Assembly (NCBI GenBank): GCA_947176965.1
Contig: CAMWSU010000001.1
Location: 1 to 64,000 of the forward strand
Direction of reading: 5' to 3'
DNA length: 64,000 bases
From: an uncultured Lachnospiraceae bacterium
GTDB lineage: Bacteria; Bacillota; Clostridia; Lachnospirales; Lachnospiraceae
The position numbers were made by a program, and so were the translations under genes. A model generated the notes under the pieces. It saw nothing but the letters and a program-made list of their open reading frames with translations, did no database searches and had not been told where the DNA came from. Below are positions 51,720-60,133 of the stretch, piece after piece (positions within the stretch are counted from its first letter, which is position 1; each line of letters opens with the position of its first letter).

Positions 51720-53474
51720 ATGAAATACAAGAATCCCGTCATATCCGGTTTTTATCCGGATCCCAGCGTATGTGCCGCAAACGGTAAATACTATATGGTG
51801 TGCAGTTCCTTTCAGTATTTTCCGGGGGTACCGCTGTTTGAGAGTGAGGATTTGGTCAACTGGAAGCAGCTCGGTTATGTGCTGACGCGCAAAAGTCAGG
51901 TCATGCTGGAGAACATCGGAAGCTCCGGGGGTGTTTTTGCACCGACCATCCGGTATCATGAGGGACGTTTTTATATGGTGACGACCAATGATACCACGCA
52001 TCAGAATTTTTATGTCTATACGGATGATATATACAAGGAATGGTCCGATCCGGTCTATGTTGCACAGGGCGGTATCGACCCGTCGCTTTATTTTGAAGAT
52101 GGCCATGTATATTTTATGAGCAACGGCTGTGATGATGCAGGCGTGGGAGGCGTGACCCAGTGTGAGATTGACGTTGCGACGGGCAAAAAGCTTTCGGAAA
52201 GCAAATGCATCTGGAAAGGTTCGGGCGGACGTTTTCTGGAAAGTCCGCATTTATACCACATCGGCGGGTTCTACTATCTGATGGCGGCGGAGGGCGGTAC
52301 GGAGTACGGTCATATGATCACCTATGCACGCGGCACGTCCGTGTGGGGGCCGTTTGAGAATTACGCGCATAACCCCGTGCTGACAAACCGCAACAAAGCG
52401 CCGTTCATCATTCAGGGGATCGGACACGGCGATCTGATCAAAGATGATTGCGGGGATTGGCATATTTTTTGTCTGGGATTCCGGCAGATGCATCTGTGGC
52501 GTCCGTATCATACGCTGGGGCGCGAAGTGTTTTTGATCCCGGTGCGTTTTGATAAGGACGGCTGGTTTCGTGCAGGCACGGACGGAACGGCTGATTTTGA
52601 GTATGAGCTGGAAGGAACGTTTACCCAGCAGATCACAAAAGAATATACGTTTGAAAACACGGAGTTCGGAATTGACTGGTGCTATCTGCGTCATCCCGAT
52701 GAAAGCCGCTACGAGCTGTCCGCGGACCGCGCGGTTTTGTACGGCGGCGCGGATACGCTGGATGATGTGGCGTCGCCGACGTTCCTCGCCATGCGGCAGA
52801 AGGAGTTTGCGTTTCACCTGTCGGTTCAGCTGAAATTTGAAGCGTTGCCCGCGGCGGAGTCAGACACAGCGGCACTGCGGTCAAAAACGGCGGCGGAGTC
52901 GGGCACAGCGGCATTGCGGTCAAAAACGGCGGCAGAGGCGGACAACGAAGCTGCGCCGGGATCTGCAGACGGGCAGGCCGACAAAGCGCTGTGGGTTTGT
53001 CACGATGAGCAGTGTGCGCGGATGCCCGAGGCGGGAGTCACGCTGTATTCCTGTGAAAACGAGCACTACGAGGCCGCGATTATCAGACGGCGCAGCGCGG
53101 ATAACATGAATGGCGGAACAGACGCGGGCGCGAAGACAGGCGCGGACGCGCGGGCAGATGCAGGCGGAACGGCGGCAGGAGACTATGAAGTCATCCTCCG
53201 CCTTAATATCGGCGGCATCAAACAGATACAGGCGGCGCTCCCAATCCCGACGGACAGCGCAAAGCTGATTGTGAAGGCGGAGAATACCGCGTATCATTTT
53301 TTTGTGGAAACGGATGAAAAGGAGTTCTACCTTGGAACCGGGCAGGCAAAATATTTATCGAGCGAGGTCGTAGAGGGCTTTACGGGCGTCATGATCGGCT
53401 GCTATGCCGTGGGCGGCTGCAGGGCGGAGTTTACGAAGCTGAACCTGACCTACGGGGACAGGGATGATGAATGA
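51720..53474 (+). CDS. GH43 family glycosidase (xylosidase/arabinofuranosidase-like)
   Basis: A 584-residue cytoplasmic enzyme with the five-bladed propeller of GH43. The catalytic base is in SGFYPDPSVC (Asp near 14), the pKa-modulating Asp in GGIDPSLYFEDG, and the acid Glu in FLESPHLYH near 180. A C-terminal beta-sandwich (about 340-584) matches the XynB-like extension, but is interrupted by two low-complexity insertions, one of which (about residues 378-415) is a 39-bp tandem repeat at DNA level. It follows the GH13 gene at 14 bases. Acts on xylo- or arabino-oligosaccharides by family; not provable here. Confidence 0.9.
   Translation: MKYKNPVISGFYPDPSVCAANGKYYMVCSSFQYFPGVPLFESEDLVNWKQLGYVLTRKSQVMLENIGSSGGVFAPTIRYHEGRFYMVTTNDTTHQNFYVYTDDIYKEWSDPVYVAQGGIDPSLYFEDGHVYFMSNGCDDAGVGGVTQCEIDVATGKKLSESKCIWKGSGGRFLESPHLYHIGGFYYLMAAEGGTEYGHMITYARGTSVWGPFENYAHNPVLTNRNKAPFIIQGIGHGDLIKDDCGDWHIFCLGFRQMHLWRPYHTLGREVFLIPVRFDKDGWFRAGTDGTADFEYELEGTFTQQITKEYTFENTEFGIDWCYLRHPDESRYELSADRAVLYGGADTLDDVASPTFLAMRQKEFAFHLSVQLKFEALPAAESDTAALRSKTAAESGTAALRSKTAAEADNEAAPGSADGQADKALWVCHDEQCARMPEAGVTLYSCENEHYEAAIIRRRSADNMNGGTDAGAKTGADARADAGGTAAGDYEVILRLNIGGIKQIQAALPIPTDSAKLIVKAENTAYHFFVETDEKEFYLGTGQAKYLSSEVVEGFTGVMIGCYAVGGCRAEFTKLNLTYGDRDDE
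52849..52935 (+). repeat. 39-bp tandem repeat inside the GH43 gene
   Basis: Two units beginning GCGGCGGAGTC and containing ACAGCGGCA.TGCGGTCAAA, at 52852 and 52891, plus a partial third, encode the repeated peptide AAESxTAALRSKT. Three differences separate the two units. The insertion interrupts the C-terminal domain. Confidence 0.75.
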
Positions 53475-53482
53475 GGTCGGAT

Positions 53483-55180
53483 ATGAAAACTTCAAGTGAA
53501 TTGCAGGCAAAGCTGCGCAGCATCGATCATCGGGGTTATCCCGCATACAAGGATCTGCGCGGAGAATATGAATTTGGGGGCTATGTGCTTTCCATCGATC
53601 ATGTGCAGGGGGATCCGTTTGCGGCGCCGTCGCGCCTCTCAGTGCATGTGCCGATGGCGAAAGCGGGGTTTCCGAAGGAATATATCGGGGAAAAAGTAAA
53701 AAGGATCACGTTTCAGGATCATTTGACAAGGCTGTTTGCGCATGAGATCAGGGGCGGCAGTTTTATCGCGAAGGGGTCGGGAAAGAGCGGTCTGCTTGCG
53801 GTATCGCGCTGCGGGCAGGAAGTGCTGGAGCGCACGGCGTGCCGCGCGGATGAGAAAAAAATCATCGTGCGTTTTGAGGCCGGTTTTCCGGCGAACGGAC
53901 GCTCCGTGAATGCGGGCGAACTGGAAAAAATATTGTTCCGCATTTTGCCGGACTGTGTGCGGAAAAGTCTTTATTTTTCTAATATAGACCAAAAGGCGCT
54001 TGCCTCAGCGATCGCGCTTTGTGAGGATCAGCAGTATATCCGCGATAGACTTCCGCAGATGGGACTGTGCGCGTTTATTGCGGATGGTGCGGTTCTGCCG
54101 AGACAGAGCGGGGTATCGGACAAACCGCTGCAGGGAGCGGTACCGTTTTGCTCTCCGGAATCGCTGAAAGTGGAGCTTGTGCTGCCGAATCGGGGAAAAG
54201 TAAGCGGTATGGGCATCCGAAAAGGTGTCACGCTGTTCGTGGGCGGGGGCTATCACGGAAAATCGACGGTCTTACAGGCAATTCAGGACGGTGTCTATAA
54301 CCATATCGGCGGGGATGGCAGGGAGCTTGTCATAACGGACGAGAGCGCGGTGAAGCTGCGTGCCGAGGATGGAAGGAGCATTGTCAATGTCGATATTACG
54401 CCGTTCATCAGCCATCTGCCCAATAAAAAGGACACGACGCATTTTACGACGGAGGACGCCAGCGGGAGCACCTCGCAGGCAGCGGGATTGATGGAAGCGG
54501 TTGAGAGCGGGTGCGGGCTGCTGCTCATGGACGAAGATACCTCAGCGACCAATTTCATGATCCGCGACCGTCTGATGCAGGAGGTAGTCAAGAGCGAGGA
54601 GGAGCCGATCACACCGTTTATTGAGCGGGTGAACGGTCTGTACGAGAGCAGAGGAATCTCGACTATTCTTGTGGCGGGCAGCAGCGGATCGTATTTTCAT
54701 GTGGCGGATACCATCGTTCAGATGAAGGAATATGTCCCATTGGACATTACGGCGCAGGCAAAGGCGGCTGCGGACCAATTCGCGGTGTTCCGTACGGCGC
54801 AGGCGGAGTTCCCGGCATATAGCGGAAAACGATGCCCGAAGCCGGACAGACGTCTTCTCTCGGAGGAGCGCATAAAGATCAAGACGTTCGGAAAAGATGA
54901 AGTAGCGCTTGCCAAGAACAACGTGATACTGCGCGGACTTGAGCAGTTAAAAGACGAGGAGCAGACGCGCGCGCTCGGCTATGCGCTGAAAGCGCTGGAG
55001 GAAAAACAGTTTAACGGGATGCGGACGCTTGTGCAGGCTGTGGACGCATTGGAGGCGGACTTGGAGAAGGACGGTCCGGAAGCGCTGTTCGGGCGCGGAG
55101 AAGTCGCAGCGTCACTGGCAAGACCGCGCAGGCAGGAACTGTTTGCGTGCGTGAACCGCTATCGGGGATTAGCGTTTTAA
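53483..55180 (+). CDS. ABC-class ATPase, COG3044/PF09818 family
   Basis: A 565-residue soluble protein of the 'predicted ATPase of the ABC class' family. Landmarks are GGYVLSIDHVQGDPFAAPSR near residues 33-52, the Walker A-like GGGYHGKSTVLQAIQDGVY near 251-269, EDASGSTSQAAG near 325, and LLLMDEDTSATNFMIRD near 346-362 as Walker B. Function is unknown; proposals include RNA or nucleotide processing. ATG 53483 follows GAGG at six bases; ATG 53471 would overlap the GH43 stop codon by four. It ends 135 bases before the MurT-like gene. Confidence 0.85.
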   Translation: MKTSSELQAKLRSIDHRGYPAYKDLRGEYEFGGYVLSIDHVQGDPFAAPSRLSVHVPMAKAGFPKEYIGEKVKRITFQDHLTRLFAHEIRGGSFIAKGSGKSGLLAVSRCGQEVLERTACRADEKKIIVRFEAGFPANGRSVNAGELEKILFRILPDCVRKSLYFSNIDQKALASAIALCEDQQYIRDRLPQMGLCAFIADGAVLPRQSGVSDKPLQGAVPFCSPESLKVELVLPNRGKVSGMGIRKGVTLFVGGGYHGKSTVLQAIQDGVYNHIGGDGRELVITDESAVKLRAEDGRSIVNVDITPFISHLPNKKDTTHFTTEDASGSTSQAAGLMEAVESGCGLLLMDEDTSATNFMIRDRLMQEVVKSEEEPITPFIERVNGLYESRGISTILVAGSSGSYFHVADTIVQMKEYVPLDITAQAKAAADQFAVFRTAQAEFPAYSGKRCPKPDRRLLSEERIKIKTFGKDEVALAKNNVILRGLEQLKDEEQTRALGYALKALEEKQFNGMRTLVQAVDALEADLEKDGPEALFGRGEVAASLARPRRQELFACVNRYRGLAF

Positions 55181-55234
55181 GATTTGCCGGAGAAGCGCTT
55201 TCTTGGGCGTTTTCCCAAAAACGTCAATTGGCGA

Positions 55235-55263
55235 TTGCTTTTTTTGACCATAAATAGTAAAAT
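55235..55263 (+). promoter_or_regulatory. Probable sigma-A promoter for the MurT/GatD-like pair
   Basis: TTGCTT (55235-55240), 17 bases, TAAAAT (55258-55263). Located 53 bases before ATG 55316. Confidence 0.45.
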
Positions 55264-55315
55264 AAGGAATGAAATCGTGGAAAAAGCGCAGTCTATGTTG
55301 CAGGGAGGAGAAGCA

Positions 55316-56680
55316 ATGGCAAAGAGAACAGCAAGATTTTATATCGCGATGCTCGTTGGAAAGCTTGCCTACACGACACAGAGACTGCTTGGCATGAACG
55401 CGACCTTTTTTCCGGGGAAGCTGGCATTGCAGATCTGCCCGGATTTTATGGGACAGGTCGGGAGGCCGGAGCATCTGATCGGTGTGACGGGCACAAACGG
55501 AAAGACAACGGTGTCCAATCTGCTGGTCGATCTGCTTCAGACGCAGGGGATTCACACGGCAAACAACCGCAAGGGCTCCAACACAAAGGCGGGAGTGGCG
55601 TGCGCGTTTCTTGTGAATGCCACGCTTTCAGGGAAGTCTAAGAACGATTGGGGCGTCATTGAGGTCGATGAGCGAAGCTCCATGCATATTTATCCGTTCA
55701 TCAAGCCGGATTATGTGGTGTGCACGAATCTGTTCCGCGATTCCATCCTGCGCAACGCGCATGCGGAATATATTGCCGGGATCATATCGGCGTATATGCA
55801 GCCGGATACCAAGATGATCTTAAACGCGGACGACCTGATCAGCAGCGGCGTCGCACCGGACAACCCCCGCGTGTATTACAGTATCAGCCGTCTGCCCTCG
55901 GACACGGAGACCTGCCATAATATTATCAACGACTGCCAGATCTGTCCGAAATGCGCGGCGAAGCTCTCTTACGATTATGTGCGTTATCATCAGATCGGAA
56001 AGGCGCACTGTCCCAACTGCGGTTTTGCGTCGCCCGTGCCGGATTATGAGGCAGAGGTGCGCTTTGAACGTCAGGAGATGATATTAACGGAACGCGGTGT
56101 GCCGCAGATCTATAAACTCATCAGTGACAGTATCTTTAATGTTTATAATCAGGTGGCGGTAACGACGCTGCTTCGGGAAATGGGAATGAGTCCGGATGAA
56201 CTCAGGGACGGATTTTCCAAACTGCATATTGTGGATACGCGTTATAATAAGACGAAGGTCGGCGGCATTGAAGTGATCGATCATATGGCAAAGGAGCATA
56301 ATCCCGTGGCGTGCTCCGTGGTGTTTGATTATTTATCGAAGGAGCCGGGCACAAAGGAAATCCTGTTTTTGCTGGATGATGAAAAACTGCTGGAAAATAT
56401 GACGTGGATGTATGACTGCGATTACGAAAAGTTGAATACGCCGCTTGTGAAACGCATTGTCGTGCCGGGAAACCGTGCAAAGGATCAGAAGCTCAGGCTG
56501 ATGATGGCGGGGATTCCGGAGGAGAAGATCGTGATCGGCATGACGGACGAGGAAGCGCCGGGTTACCTTTCCTTAGACGGAACGGAGCAGGTATTTGTGC
56601 TGCATCAGTGCTATAAACCGGATCTCTCCCATAAGCTGCACCAAAGAATTGAGGAACTGATCAGGGAGAGAGGAGCGTGA
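55316..56680 (+). CDS. Divergent MurT-like Mur ligase
   Basis: A 454-residue Mur-ligase-family protein related to MurT, the ligase half of the enzyme that amidates Glu in lipid II. Seen are ATP loop GVTGTNGKTTVSNLL at residues 56-70, the EVDE motif near 110, the four-Cys zinc ribbon (CPKC...CPNC) near 208-235 and the C-terminal DUF1727 part (SVVFDYL, RIVVPGNRAKD). Unlike typical MurT, the segment after TNLFRD reads SILRNAHAE in place of the LDRYGE-type motif. Start ATG 55316 follows GGGAGGAG. Overlaps the GatD-like gene by four bases. Its substrate may not be lipid II. Confidence 0.82.
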   Translation: MAKRTARFYIAMLVGKLAYTTQRLLGMNATFFPGKLALQICPDFMGQVGRPEHLIGVTGTNGKTTVSNLLVDLLQTQGIHTANNRKGSNTKAGVACAFLVNATLSGKSKNDWGVIEVDERSSMHIYPFIKPDYVVCTNLFRDSILRNAHAEYIAGIISAYMQPDTKMILNADDLISSGVAPDNPRVYYSISRLPSDTETCHNIINDCQICPKCAAKLSYDYVRYHQIGKAHCPNCGFASPVPDYEAEVRFERQEMILTERGVPQIYKLISDSIFNVYNQVAVTTLLREMGMSPDELRDGFSKLHIVDTRYNKTKVGGIEVIDHMAKEHNPVACSVVFDYLSKEPGTKEILFLLDDEKLLENMTWMYDCDYEKLNTPLVKRIVVPGNRAKDQKLRLMMAGIPEEKIVIGMTDEEAPGYLSLDGTEQVFVLHQCYKPDLSHKLHQRIEELIRERGA

Positions 56681-57426
56681 GCGGCGCAATGGCCGATTCG
56701 GAGGAAAAAAAAGAGGTTGTTGTAGAAACGCTGTTCCCCGAGATCGCGAATCTCTACGGAGATCACGCGAATATCCGTTATCTGAAGCTCTGTATGCCGG
56801 AAGCGCGGTATGTGGAGGATGCATTGAGTGAGGAGCCATACTTTGCTGCGCATACACCGGACATGATCTATATGGGACCGATGACGGAGCGGCAGCAGGA
56901 GCTTGTCATAGAAAAGCTGAGGCCGTATCGGGAACGGATCGAAGAACTGATCAAAGCAAATGTACTCTTTTTGATCACGGGAAACGCGATGGAAGTTTTC
57001 TTTGATGGGATCGAAAATGAGGACAAAAGCCGGATCGAGGGGCTTGGCCTGTTTCATTATACGGCAAAGCGCGATATGTTTCACCGCTATAACAGTGCGG
57101 TCATGGGGCGGTTCGAGGGAATGACGCTGGTCGGTTTTAAGAGCCAGTTCACGCAGAGCTACGGCGATAACGGCGCGGAGTTTCTGTATGAGGTGACAAA
57201 GGGAGACGGCATCAACCGGGAGACGAAGCTGGAGGGCGTGCGGAGAGGTAGGTTTCTGGGAACGTATACGATCGGTCCGCTGATGATCTTAAATCCCGAT
57301 TTTGCGCTGTATATTCAGAGACAGCTCGGGGCCGCCGAACCTCATTTGGTATATGAACAGGCGATGCGGGATGCGTATGAAGAACGGGTCCGGCAGTATG
57401 AGTCCACAGAGTTTGTGCTGTTATAG
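56677..57426 (+). CDS. GatD-like glutamine amidotransferase homologue lacking catalytic Cys and His
   Basis: A 249-residue class-I amidotransferase-like protein paired with the MurT-like ligase. The fold is recognisable from FPEIANLYGDHANIRYL, the ANVLFLITGNAMEVF strand-turn and GTYTIGPLMILNPDFA. In GatD the turn reads ICGGYQ with the nucleophilic Cys, here ITGNAM (Thr101); the TYLHGP His is Ile199 here. The only Cys is at 39. Glutaminase activity is therefore not expected. GTG 56677 overlaps the ligase stop codon; ATG 56689 is an alternative. It may be a structural or ligand-binding subunit. Confidence 0.82.
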   Translation: MSGAMADSEEKKEVVVETLFPEIANLYGDHANIRYLKLCMPEARYVEDALSEEPYFAAHTPDMIYMGPMTERQQELVIEKLRPYRERIEELIKANVLFLITGNAMEVFFDGIENEDKSRIEGLGLFHYTAKRDMFHRYNSAVMGRFEGMTLVGFKSQFTQSYGDNGAEFLYEVTKGDGINRETKLEGVRRGRFLGTYTIGPLMILNPDFALYIQRQLGAAEPHLVYEQAMRDAYEERVRQYESTEFVLL

Positions 57427-57437
57427 GCGCATCGCGG

Positions 57438-57496
57438 CATGGATGCCTGATCCGTGGATGTTTGATCCGCGGATGCTTGCCCGAAGATGTTTGATC
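57438..57496. repeat. Four imperfect 15-bp tandem repeats
   Basis: CATGGATGCCTGATC, CGTGGATGTTTGATC, CGCGGATGCTTGCC and CGAAGATGTTTGATC follow one another directly between the GatD-like and BlaI-like genes. They could be protein-binding repeats or a small minisatellite. Confidence 0.6.
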
Positions 57497-57565
57497 AATA
57501 GAGAATACCACACTCTATTATCATGATAGAAATTAATCATCAAATCATTAATAAGGAGAGAGGAA

Positions 57566-57949
57566 ATGGGAAAAGACAAGACGAATCTGACAGAATGTGA
57601 ACAATTGGTAATGAAAGTCATTTGGGAATCCGATGAGGAATTGACCTTGCCCGACATCGTGAAAGGTGTGAACGAACGGTTTCAGAGGGAGTGGAAGCCG
57701 CAGACGGTGTCTACGTTTTTGGCGAGACTGGTGAGAAAGAATTTCCTGACTTCTTATCGGAGCGGACGCACGTTTTTCTATCAGCCGATCGTGAGCGAGA
57801 AGGATTACGGTGATAAGATGATCAAGAGATGCGTGGAGTTTTGGGGAAATAACAATGCGGGAGATCTGTTATGCGCCCTGCACGACAAGAGAAAGCTGCG
57901 CGATGATGAGATCGCGAAGATTAAGGAACTGATTAATGAACTTAGCTGA
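57566..57949 (+). CDS. BlaI/MecI family transcriptional repressor
   Basis: A 127-residue winged-helix repressor: LTECEQLVMKVIWESDEELT, the recognition region RFQREWKPQTVSTFLARLVR near 38-57, the wing NFLTSYRSGRTFFYQPIVSE, and a C-terminal dimerisation helix. In BlaI a cleavable Asn-Phe bond inactivates it; KNFLTS near residue 60 offers a possible equivalent. It overlaps the M56 peptidase gene by 14 bases, the classical BlaI/BlaR1-type pair. TATCATGATA at 57520-57529 is a palindrome upstream of its start and a candidate operator. Confidence 0.9.
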   Translation: MGKDKTNLTECEQLVMKVIWESDEELTLPDIVKGVNERFQREWKPQTVSTFLARLVRKNFLTSYRSGRTFFYQPIVSEKDYGDKMIKRCVEFWGNNNAGDLLCALHDKRKLRDDEIAKIKELINELS

Positions 57950-59357
57950 GACAATTATTTATGTGTTTTATGCCTTTGTGCTGACCACCTTGTCGGGAAG
58001 TGTGTTTTCGCTGCTGTGGCTGCTGTTAAGAAAGCGTTTGGGCACGGGGAGGGAAGTTCTGCTGTCGCGCTGTCTGCGTGTCGGGTTACAGTTCTATCTG
58101 GTTCCGGTGCTGTTCGTCGTCGTACTGTGGCGCAGGGGCGACAACATGCTGCTTCTGCCATGGCTGAAGGATACGGACCCTCGGATAAGGGTATTGGGTC
58201 GTTCGACAATGACTTTTTATCTGTCGATCGCACTGTTATGTATTTGGGCCGTCGGCATGGTCGTGGCGTTCATTCGATATTTGCGGGAAAGACCGGATCT
58301 GAACGACTTGCTGCGGTGCTCTAAGCCGGAGAGCAGACAGGATGTGCTGGATTGCTTTGAACAGATCAAGCAGTGTCTCGGGATACATAGACATATCGTT
58401 CTTTTGCGAAGCTGCGGGGACTGCGCACCGTGTACGGTGGGAATCGTTCGCAAGAAGGTCATTGTACCTGCCCGGAATCCTGAATTCAGCATGAGAGAGC
58501 TGGAAGTCATTTTTTCTCATGAGCTGATGCACTGTAAGCGTCAGGATCTGTTTTTCAAAGCGGAGTTTGTGGCGGCGAATATCATCCATGCGCTGAATCC
58601 GCTTGTGTATCTGATGAGAAAGTGCGACAATGACTACACGGAAACCGCATGCGATCAGATGACCTGCGAGGCGATGGAGGACGCGTTCTCCCATAAGGAA
58701 TACTGCTCGACTATTTTGGGAATGGTCGTGCAGAAGAACGGCGAAAAGGAAGAGGTTGCACTGGGCATTACGGAGAAAAAGAATGCATTGCAGCAGAGAG
58801 TGGAAGCAATGCTTCAATATGAGGGGAGTGGAAAGATGAAAAAACAGATGGCAGTACTGCTGACGGCAGTGTTTGTCTTGGGGAGCTCCATGACGGCATA
58901 TGCGGCAGGAAACGGCGTCGTGATGCTTCATGACGGACTGTATGAAGCGACAAGGTCGGTAACAAGTGAGGAGAACGTCTGGGTCAATACGCTGGAGGAG
59001 CGCGTCATAAGCGCGGAGGAATTCGCAGCTTATGGGAGCATCGTGGTGGAGGATGGAGTAGCAGGCATTGGCAGAGCGGGCGGCACGATCGATTGGGGAA
59101 TGTCTTCCGGTGCGACCTATTCGACGACGGCATTTTTGGCGAAGGCGGGGGATGTAGTAACCATTAATGTATGGACGGACCCGGAAAATCAGAAGATTGA
59201 AGCCGGAGTGGAACGCGTTGGCGGCGGTGCGGTCTCGGTGACGGGAACGGATACGATCGCGCATCAGTTTACGATCTCGGAGGAAGGACATTACCGCGTG
59301 TTTATTAAGAACTGCAGCGGCATGCGCATCACCGTAGGTGGAGCGTTTACGCACTAA
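57936..59357 (+). CDS. M56 family metallopeptidase (BlaR1-like sensor)
   Basis: A 473-residue membrane metallopeptidase, partner of the BlaI-type repressor. Helices at about residues 5-28, 36-55 and 92-112 precede the cytoplasmic zinc protease with VIFSHELMHCKRQDLF (HExxH near 193). The last helix is MAVLLTAVFVLGSSMTAYAAG near 305-325. The outer domain (about 330-473) is a small beta-rich module, not the penicillin-binding domain of BlaR1, so the signal differs. The last helix is preceded by GAGGGGAGTGG and ATG 58836, and looks like a signal peptide ending AYA-AG, so a second internal product is conceivable. Confidence 0.88.
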   Translation: MNLAETIIYVFYAFVLTTLSGSVFSLLWLLLRKRLGTGREVLLSRCLRVGLQFYLVPVLFVVVLWRRGDNMLLLPWLKDTDPRIRVLGRSTMTFYLSIALLCIWAVGMVVAFIRYLRERPDLNDLLRCSKPESRQDVLDCFEQIKQCLGIHRHIVLLRSCGDCAPCTVGIVRKKVIVPARNPEFSMRELEVIFSHELMHCKRQDLFFKAEFVAANIIHALNPLVYLMRKCDNDYTETACDQMTCEAMEDAFSHKEYCSTILGMVVQKNGEKEEVALGITEKKNALQQRVEAMLQYEGSGKMKKQMAVLLTAVFVLGSSMTAYAAGNGVVMLHDGLYEATRSVTSEENVWVNTLEERVISAEEFAAYGSIVVEDGVAGIGRAGGTIDWGMSSGATYSTTAFLAKAGDVVTINVWTDPENQKIEAGVERVGGGAVSVTGTDTIAHQFTISEEGHYRVFIKNCSGMRITVGGAFTH

Positions 59358-59419
59358 CCCGTCCGAATTGATCGTTAGTCATACGGATATAAACGGCGGG
59401 CATCACAAAAACGCCGGAT

Positions 59420-59459
59420 GAAAAAGAGCATTCCGCCATGGGGCGGGGGCTCTTTTTCG
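59420..59459. terminator. Bidirectional rho-independent terminator
   Basis: GAAAAAGAGC and GCTCTTTTTC flank an inner CCGCC...GGCGG stem; T-runs on both strands. Ends the BlaI/M56 operon. Confidence 0.9.
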
Positions 59460-59493
59460 TTGTGTGCCTTGCGGCGCAAATTTCATGGTCCCA

Positions 59494-59548
59494 GAAGAAT
59501 TCGCCTTTGGCGAATTCTTCGAAAGAATGGCGCCCTGCGCCATTCTTT
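59494..59548. terminator. Two tandem hairpins after the XRE gene
   Basis: GAAGAATTCGCC/GGCGAATTCTTC (59494-59520) and AAAGAATGGCGC/GCGCCATTCTTT (59522-59548). The second starts immediately after the minus-strand XRE stop codon, with the same geometry as the hairpin at 21234-21261 after the LytM-like gene. Confidence 0.8.
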
Positions 59549-59549
59549 T

Positions 59550-59879
59550 TTAGTCGTGATTGATGTCCATCATGACACCCACGATGCGTTCTAATTGTTC
59601 CATATTCATTTTGTTCAATTCCCGGACGGCAATCTTAATCTCAAGCGGAAATGCTTCGTCGGTGTTAAAAAATTCCTGTGGTGTAATAGTAAAATAGTCG
59701 CAGATCGCGAAAAAAGTATGCATGCTCGGAAGTGCCTTCTCGTTTTCGAGCTTATTGATGTAGCCCTCGCTTAAGCCGAGGGAGAGACTCATATCGCGGG
59801 CTGAGACGCCGGCATTGATCCGAAGCTGTGTCAGCCGCCGGCAGAAAATCGTTTTGTATTTGGCTTGAAAATCACTCAT
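59550..59879 (-). CDS. XRE family helix-turn-helix regulator
   Basis: A 109-residue Cro/CI-type DNA-binding protein. The helix-turn-helix is at residues 14-65: LTQLRINAGVSARDMSLSLG, LSEGYINKLENEKALPSMHT and FAICDYFTITPQEFF. The C-terminal 40 residues are helical (EIKIAVRELNKMNMEQLERI). Start at 59879 (MSDFQ) is preferred because AGAGGATGACC precedes it; a longer reading upstream would add an A/T-rich, unlikely N-terminus. Convergent with the M56 gene and separated by terminators. Its targets are unknown. Confidence 0.85.
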   Translation of the reverse strand: MSDFQAKYKTIFCRRLTQLRINAGVSARDMSLSLGLSEGYINKLENEKALPSMHTFFAICDYFTITPQEFFNTDEAFPLEIKIAVRELNKMNMEQLERIVGVMMDINHD

Positions 59880-60079
59880 GGTCATCCTCTTTTCTGAACA
59901 TAGATCTATAGTGCGTATTCTGTGTAATATTATATAATAGGAATCTTCAAATAATGAGGAATAATATTCGCTAAAAATAGAGATAAATAGAATTGCAGTG
60001 GATACAACTCGCAAAAGAGAGAATTAAATTCGATTCAAAAAAGAAATGTCAGAAAAAGAAAGCAAAATATCGGAAGGGA

Positions 60080-60088
60080 TGCTATAAT
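60080..60088 (+). promoter_or_regulatory. Extended -10 promoter element
   Basis: TGCTATAAT at 60080-60088 is an extended -10 element (TGnTATAAT); no good -35 lies 17 bases upstream. It precedes the NUDIX gene by 45 bases. Confidence 0.5.
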
Positions 60089-60133
60089 AAACTCAAAAAA
60101 TCGAACGGACAAAGAAGGGCGAGAGGATCATTG

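Noticed and set aside
58236-59354. Minus-strand open frame of 372 codons opposite the M56 gene
   Set aside because: The plus-strand frame has HExxH, transmembrane helices and BlaI overlap; the antisense translation is rich in His and Arg in a shadow-like manner.
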